The notes under the pieces are model-generated. The model was not told the DNA's origin, ran no database searches, and worked only from the letters and a program-made list of their open reading frames with translations. The translations under genes and the position numbers were made by a program. Positions 58,526 to 64,000 of a stretch of DNA of 64,000 nucleotides are shown in pieces; the first letter of the stretch is position 1, and each line of letters opens with the position of its first letter. This DNA is from Neckera pumila (lineage: Eukaryota > Streptophyta > Bryopsida > Hypnales > Neckeraceae): the NCBI GenBank assembly GCA_963969595.1, contig OZ018410.1, forward strand, positions 44,187,413 through 44,251,412, written 5' to 3'.

Positions 58526-60841
58526 AGAAACTGCAAGATCATACCAAGAGTAGGGTGATTTATCTTTTAAGGTCGAGAAGTAACTTGATTGCCTGTTGAC
58601 AAGATCCAAAACTGTAGCACTATGTGAAGTCTATTGACATTTTTGAATCAAACATGGGAGGAGGTAACTTGTTTTTTGGGGCCGAGAGGTGCCTTCTTAG
58701 CCTACTAAAGGGATCAAAATTTGTAGCACCATGCAATGTCCAAAGAAATGTCATTCTTCGGATTTTTAAAATTTTTGTTGTAGGCCTCATCACATTATTT
58801 CTCTTGCAAGGATTGAGTGTTGATGCCATCATGCAGCCTATCCAAAATAGATCCTACAAATGGTTGTAGCAATTGGGAGTTTGACGTAGTGATTTGTTTG
58901 CCGCCACTTATGATGATTGCATTTGAGCCTTCATGTACGTAACACATTATTGAACATTTTTCAATGGCAGAACATCAAGATCAGATCCATCTAAAGAAAA
59001 GCTGAAGTAAAGAGGCGCTAGATGCAATGGTAATTTGAAGAAGATCGTAAAGGCATTGAATGTCTTTTTTGGAGCATCTAATGTTGCAAGGCGTATTCCA
59101 AACTTGCAGGATGAAGAGGTATTTGGTAGTAATAAGCTCAAACTTGACCTCCTATTTGTTTGGATGGTGACTCCCATCGACTGGATAATATGAATTTTTC
59201 TTAGCCAAGAGTATTGACTTGGTCCACACGCACACCTACAAAGTTCTGTGAGGAAGTAGAGAAGGTGGCTAACTTTGAACAAGTTTTACATGTCACTACC
59301 ACATTGGGGAGTAATGGTGACACTTTACAATAGCATATTGCGAGATTGTCCCACATGTTGAATTGCAAATGTGAAGTCCAACAACAAAGATCAAACATCA
59401 CAAAATGATGAAAAGACATTCTAGCTCCAATATACCATGGTAAAAAGAAATAGTATAGCGGAAATAAAGATATTATGACAAATTTTTGGTTTTGCCCAAA
59501 TAATATTCACCGTTGTATTTGAGGCTCTAAATGCGCTTGGATAATTGACTAGTCTAAAGTATTGGACATATGGCCTATACAAATGGACATTAATGAGGGT
59601 CTCCAAATGGAAGTCTTTGATAAATGCAGGAGTCTAAAAATCTATGAATGCCTATGATCTGAGTTTGAAATAATTTTGACTAAAGTTACACATGTAGTTG
59701 CAAAAGTGTCAATTTCTCTTTGAACAAATATAGTAATTATTTGATGGAATGTTCTATACAACCTTCTTTCTATTTTTATTCATTTTTCACATCTAAATCG
59801 TTTTTCATCTTCACAATATATTTTCATTATCATAGGCAATATAAAAAATAACAACCCTAATACAAGTAGTATATATCCACGGTAATAGATCTACAATAAT
59901 ATAAGTCCTAGAATTACAAGAAACCAAAAATATTGACAATTTTTTTGGTAACTACCCTTTTTCCTGATATTATTGAATCTTATATTATTTTTTAAAAATT
60001 TGGAGCTCACTGCTCACATAATCCCCACTCACTGCTCACAGGCTCATGCTCATAGGCTCACAAACTAGCATCGCTATTTATCTAAGTGATCCCTCAGCCA
60101 CAGCTCTATAAGTACTGATCTTTCCAAATTTGCACTCCTGCATATTTTAAAATGCTTTAAGTAACGCAAATACCATCCCTCACCTTCCACAAAGTACTTT
60201 AGCATTGTGACCACATATTCATATGACATAAGCCGTATCCTTCAAATGCTAAAAAAAAATAAAAAAAATTGAGGGTCAAGATATTACCCGATTGAGTAGA
60301 CCATGTGTTCAACTACCCCAAGCATGCCAAATCTGGTCAAACAAACCGGATTGTGCGCGAGCAGTTGAGCACCTTAGTGCACAATTTGGAAGGCCATTAA
60401 CCCCTACATCCCCAAACTTCAATATCAATAGGAGTTTGAATGAACTATTAGAAACTTAAAGGAAAGTGAAAAAATATATTACTAGAAAGAAGAATGCATA
60501 GTCAACCTTTAGATTTTTGCAATAGAAAATATGTTTTGAAAGGTCCTATAGTCAACTGTTAACTTCAGAAGTAAACATTTTATTTTAAACTTGGCCACTT
60601 ATGTGCAAATCACAAGTACTTGGCAAGGTCATGTATGTGTATGTCCAAGTTGAAAAAGCAATGGTATTGTAAGGCTTTACAGACGTATAGCCTAGAAAAA
60701 ATTTCCTCAAGGAATTGACCCACCTTCCATGGCCGGTGGCCTCTATTGGAAAAAAAATTGAATTCTTTTTAAGAAGAAGTTGTGGTACCGCAAGGTAGAT
60801 GCTGCTCATTCAAGAAAAAATGCAATACTCAAATATTTAAC
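58526..60841. other. Spacer, possibly holding a very old gene or transposon fossil
   Basis: Stretches around 59,030-59,190 and 59,450-59,620 (plus strand) give short protein-like runs between stops, but no family could be named and no splice or start signals support a gene. The remainder is AT-rich. Confidence 0.3.
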
Positions 60842-61032
60842 TGTAAAGCACTTTGACGTCCATATTTTGGACGATGAATAAAGGACTTTGAGTCATTGTC
60901 TCGTCCATCTAAGTTCTCATTCATCCTATGTAATACTTGAATCTACCAAATTCATAAAATTCTAGTAAATGATGTTTTTGTACAAAGATATAAGAAAAAA
61001 GTACAAAAATTTGGAAAAGGATTGAGATGTTT
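60842..61032 (+). pseudogene. Second, decayed copy of the 3' gene fragment
   Basis: Aligns with 49,357-49,568 through GACGTCCATATTTTGGACGA, CTCATTCATCC.ATGTAATAC, CAAATTCAT.AAATTC and AAAAGGATTGAGA. The reading frame is closed by TAA right after GACGAT, and about 20 bp are missing inside. It therefore has no coding value. Confidence 0.7.
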
Positions 61033-61427
61033 ATGGATTAAACTGCCCATAATGGCTAGTTGACAAGGTTGTTGAGATGCTGATCACTGAATTAAAATGG
61101 GGATAAAATGACAACTGAGAATAGCCAGTCCATTAAGCCAAAAAATTTGCACAAATTCACAAAGCTCTTGCAAAAATACACAATCTCAAAAAATTCCAAA
61201 AAAAATCACTAAAATTGGAGACATTCCACTAAATCTTTGTAGTAGTACAAGGCCATTTATTTGATCAGCTTCAGAAAAAAAAGAACACAAACTCAACAAA
61301 TTGATCCACCAACAATTACTGAGAGAGTTGGACCACCCTCTTTTTTTTACTTTTTTTTTCAAAGAGAAAGGTGACCATTGCATTATAAAACACAGGAAAG
61401 GAGTCAAAGGACCACCCTCTTGCAAAA

Positions 61428-61697
61428 CGCTAAATCCGTCCCACGAAGGTGGGACCAGCAGGCTGGATTTACCCCGGGGAAAAGCACAGGAATCTTTATT
61501 TGCCACAAAAAAATTTCTTTGCAAATTTTGAATTCATATTTGCACGCATATTTGCAATCAAAGGGCCCAAATTAGCAGGGGGGGGGGGCTGGAAAATACC
61601 CCTAGACACGGCTCAAATATAGGGGGCTTTTTTTACTTTTACCCCCAAGAACCCCCAATTTACCCTGCTGGTCCCACCTTCGTGGGACGGATTTAGC
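61428..61697. mobile_element. Hairpin element with perfect 35-bp inverted repeats
   Basis: Arms at 61,428-61,462 and 61,663-61,697 are exact complements (CGCTAAATCCGTCCCACGAA..., then GGTGGGACCAGCAGG). The interior has TTTGCCACA, GCAATCAAAGGGCCC and TTAGCAGG landmarks linking it to the fold-backs at 34,365 and 15,690. No coding sequence. The perfect arms suggest a recent insertion. Confidence 0.88.
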
Positions 61698-62554
61698 GAA
61701 TTCTTAAGGCAGTCCCGAAGCAGATCTTTGGAAAAAAATTTGGATATTGAGAGAAGAGGACCGCACTCAATGGTTGGTCAGTGAAGAAAAAAAAAACTAA
61801 ATTAAATTACATTAAATTAAATTTGATCTCAACCCTCAACCCCCCAAAAATTTACCATAATCTTGAAGAATTGACCTGCCATGAATGGCAAGTCCTTGTC
61901 TACATAAAAAAATTATTTTCGTGAAAAGGAGATTACGGAAATCCAAATTATGATGAAAATGACAGAATCCAAATTATGATGAAAATTTGAATTCAAATTC
62001 TAACAGACTTTGCCACAACGCAACGGCAAGCACAGCGCTGCGACATCCAAATCTGGCGCCTTGAATTCCTTCTCATGTTATGAGAAATTCCTTGCGGTAC
62101 CGCAACTAGTATTCCAAAGTCCATTTCTAGATATTGAAGAGAATTGGAGCTCTGTTTAAATTGCTTCGGAAGCTCCGACTCAAGGCTAGTGTCAAGAATT
62201 AAGACACATAGAGAAGGACTCATTCCTCATGCGAGACAAGTCACAAAGGCCAACGCTGAGATTGAAGATCGCGGCCACCATATTCCACGGGATAGACATA
62301 GCTAGAGCCAGTGCGTACTGCGCTTCTTTCCTTTCAACGCTGGCATAGAATTCAAAAGTCATGGGCGCGTGGTGTGCGCTTCCTTGCTTGCCTCGCATTC
62401 TTGCAATTAAACGACATGTTTCACACTGTGCGTCAAAATAGAACCATAAAGCAAAATTTCAACGTTTACCCACGTACTGCAATAACACCACCTAGCTATA
62501 GATCGATCATAGGAGAGTGTCGGTGCGGATCTCGCGCACAATCTCGCCGCCCGT
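61698..62554. other. Spacer downstream of the subtilase gene
   Basis: AT-rich to about 62,000, then mixed composition. Short frames on both strands have no recognisable domain. The 3' untranslated region of the minus-strand subtilase is expected at its right edge. Confidence 0.4.
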
Positions 62555-64000
62555 CTACATTACTTCGCCTACAAGCACTGCCAGCGGCACACGCACCGCA
62601 TGGCCTTTGTCGCCGCGCCAGAGCAGCGCCCCGAATGTAAACGCGCCCGTCGTCTGCGTCGCCTGCAGCGTCACCGCCACCACGACACTCTCGCCTGCTC
62701 GCACCTCAAACGACATCGGCTGCACTTTCACGTCCACCCCCGTGGGCGCTGTTATGGACACTTTGTAAGTCTCCGCTTGCTCCCCTCCGACGCTCCGCAG
62801 CGTCCGCTTCACCTCGCGATGGCCCACCAAGTTGGCCACGGTGATGGACGGCAGGTTCAGGTCGGACGCACGAGCGCCGGGGCGTTGCTCGCAAGTGGCG
62901 CCAGTGGAGTCTTGCACCGTGTTCGCGTCCACGCCGGGCAGCGTGCACAGGAAGTTCACGTAGTCCTGGAAATCTGATCCATACCGAAATGGAGCGTACG
63001 TTAGGACTCCATGTGAAATGGGCGGAATTCTATTGAATTGGCGCGGTAGGGTAGAGGCTCCATCAACCATACAGTACGTTAGAGGCTCCATGGACCTTAC
63101 AGGTGAGCTTTGAATTGAGCTAATTGTGAAAATATATAATTGATCTATTGACAGTTCACAGTTGTCTTTTTGCAATTTGTTTTGGAGCTAAGTAACACAA
63201 AATAAATGTGCAAAATTTATGTTGATGCAAGTTTCTAGATTGTTCAATGTTGTTGTAGGGAAAGGTTCAAAGTGCACCTGTATGGTGAAAGGATATCTTA
63301 GATTACACTCTCAAGTAAGAAAGAGTATTAAATGATTTAGGGAGTCGGGAGGGGTTAAACAAACTAGCTTTGGGGAAGCACAATGTTGTGGATGAAATGC
63401 AATATTCTTGCTAATTTGCATATCTATGGGGGCAGTACGCTAATGTAAATGAAAATGAAAAAATGGCGCAAGGAATACCGCCATTTGGAAGGAATTGAAG
63501 GTACTCATTCGGTCGGCTTTCGATTTGTGTGGAGGGATTTTAGGGTTTTGCTGTCTCTGCCTTGGGAGAGACAAAGAGATGGTTTGAAATTGTAGAAAGT
63601 TACGGTGCTCAATAAGAATGAAAACTATTGTAACTTATTAGAGGCCATTTTGAAAGAATCAAATTCTTATCATAATAGACTTGTGACATGTGATCATTAC
63701 AAATTGTCGAATTGGTTTTTTGAAAATTTCAATCAGTGAGGATCATACGAAAGATTGTAGGGACAGTTTTATGGTTACAGAGATGAAGATTGTAGATATT
63801 TGAAAGGAGTAGAGACAGTTGCGATTCGTAGCTTGTTACCTCTTTCGAAGACGAGTCCCGGATCCATGGCAGCGGTGACATTGACAGCTCCGCTGCCCAT
63901 GTCGAACGGCGATGCGGGTCCCAGGGCGGTGGTCGTGGGGCTTGCCGAGGGCTGCTCGGCCATGATGCTGTTGTTCCACTTGTCGACGGTGCTGGCCGTG
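62555..64000 (-). CDS. Subtilisin-like serine protease (plant SBT2-like), 3' part only
   Basis: Two exons of a minus-strand gene that continues beyond the window: 63840-64000 (5' end cut off) and 62555-62973 (with the stop TAG). The intron of 866 bp is GT..AG, phase 1. The first exon encodes the end of the peptidase S8 domain: TASTVDKWNNSIMAEQ, then SPFDMGSGAVNVTAAMDPGL, the conserved segment downstream of the catalytic serine. The second exon encodes DFQDYVNFLC, SDLNLPSITVANL and the C-terminal fibronectin-III-like domain, ending VRVPLAVLVGEVM. The DLNLPSI.VANL and GALLWRGDKGH wording fits plant subtilases; the interrupted VFER-D-FQDYVNFLC junction fits SBT2 members. Such proteins are normally secreted, but signal peptide, propeptide and catalytic Asp/His/Ser lie outside the window and cannot be checked. 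Exons are strikingly GC-rich. The intron carries a fragment of the AAAATGGCGG MITE near 63,460. Confidence 0.9.

Noticed and set aside
58624..59640. Possible degenerate gene (protein-like runs between stops)
   Set aside because: No family could be recognised and the runs switch frames without splice signals; kept only as a spacer remark.
62517..62977. Plus-strand open frames over the subtilase exon
   Set aside because: GC-rich antisense shadows; the minus-strand frame carries the subtilase motifs.

Overview
This window reads as nuclear DNA of a land plant. The exons are relatively GC-rich, the introns are short to medium (about 100-870 bp) with GT..AG borders, and the spacers are very AT-rich. 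Five protein-coding genes can be rebuilt exon by exon. Their closest recognisable relatives are plant proteins: RPN10 with three ubiquitin-interacting motifs, plant proline iminopeptidase, a plant-type DOXC 2-oxoglutarate oxygenase, EEF2KMT and an SBT2-like subtilase. I cannot name the species. The piggyBac-type and Tc1-type DD34E transposases are uncommon in seed plants, which makes me lean weakly towards a bryophyte or another seed-free plant; this is inference.

Layout. 1-26 kb holds no intact gene. It contains a decayed piggyBac transposase (about 1.1-2.8 kb, minus strand) and many small DNA-transposon derivatives and fold-back elements. 26.8-29.3 kb (plus) is a five-exon 2OG-Fe(II) oxygenase. 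29.8-37.7 kb is again repeats, including a full-size but broken Tc1-like element at 36.1-37.6 kb. 37.97-41.68 kb (minus) is a nine-exon eEF2-lysine methyltransferase. 42-48 kb is repeat-rich spacer. 48.07-51.90 kb (minus) is a ten-exon proline iminopeptidase, followed upstream by a ten-exon proteasome subunit RPN10 (52.95-56.38 kb, minus). 56.6-62.5 kb is spacer with nested elements. 62.55 kb to the window edge (minus) is the 3' part of a subtilisin-like protease. The genes share no obvious pathway, although RPN10, the iminopeptidase and the subtilase all concern protein turnover; I read that as coincidence of plant gene order.

The most informative content is the transposon record. Non-autonomous elements fall into clear families with their own target duplications: TTAA (piggyBac type), TA (two Tc1/mariner-type families whose ends start AGGTA, plus one Stowaway), TWA (PIF/Harbinger type) and a 3-bp CACTA fold-back. 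Several are nested inside each other, so relative ages can be read. One Tc1-type MITE family is plainly an internal-deletion series of the transposase-bearing element in the same window, and a piggyBac-type MITE sits in a TTAA of another copy of that family. I recognised no LTR-retrotransposon or LINE coding sequence, and no tRNA, rRNA or CRISPR array.
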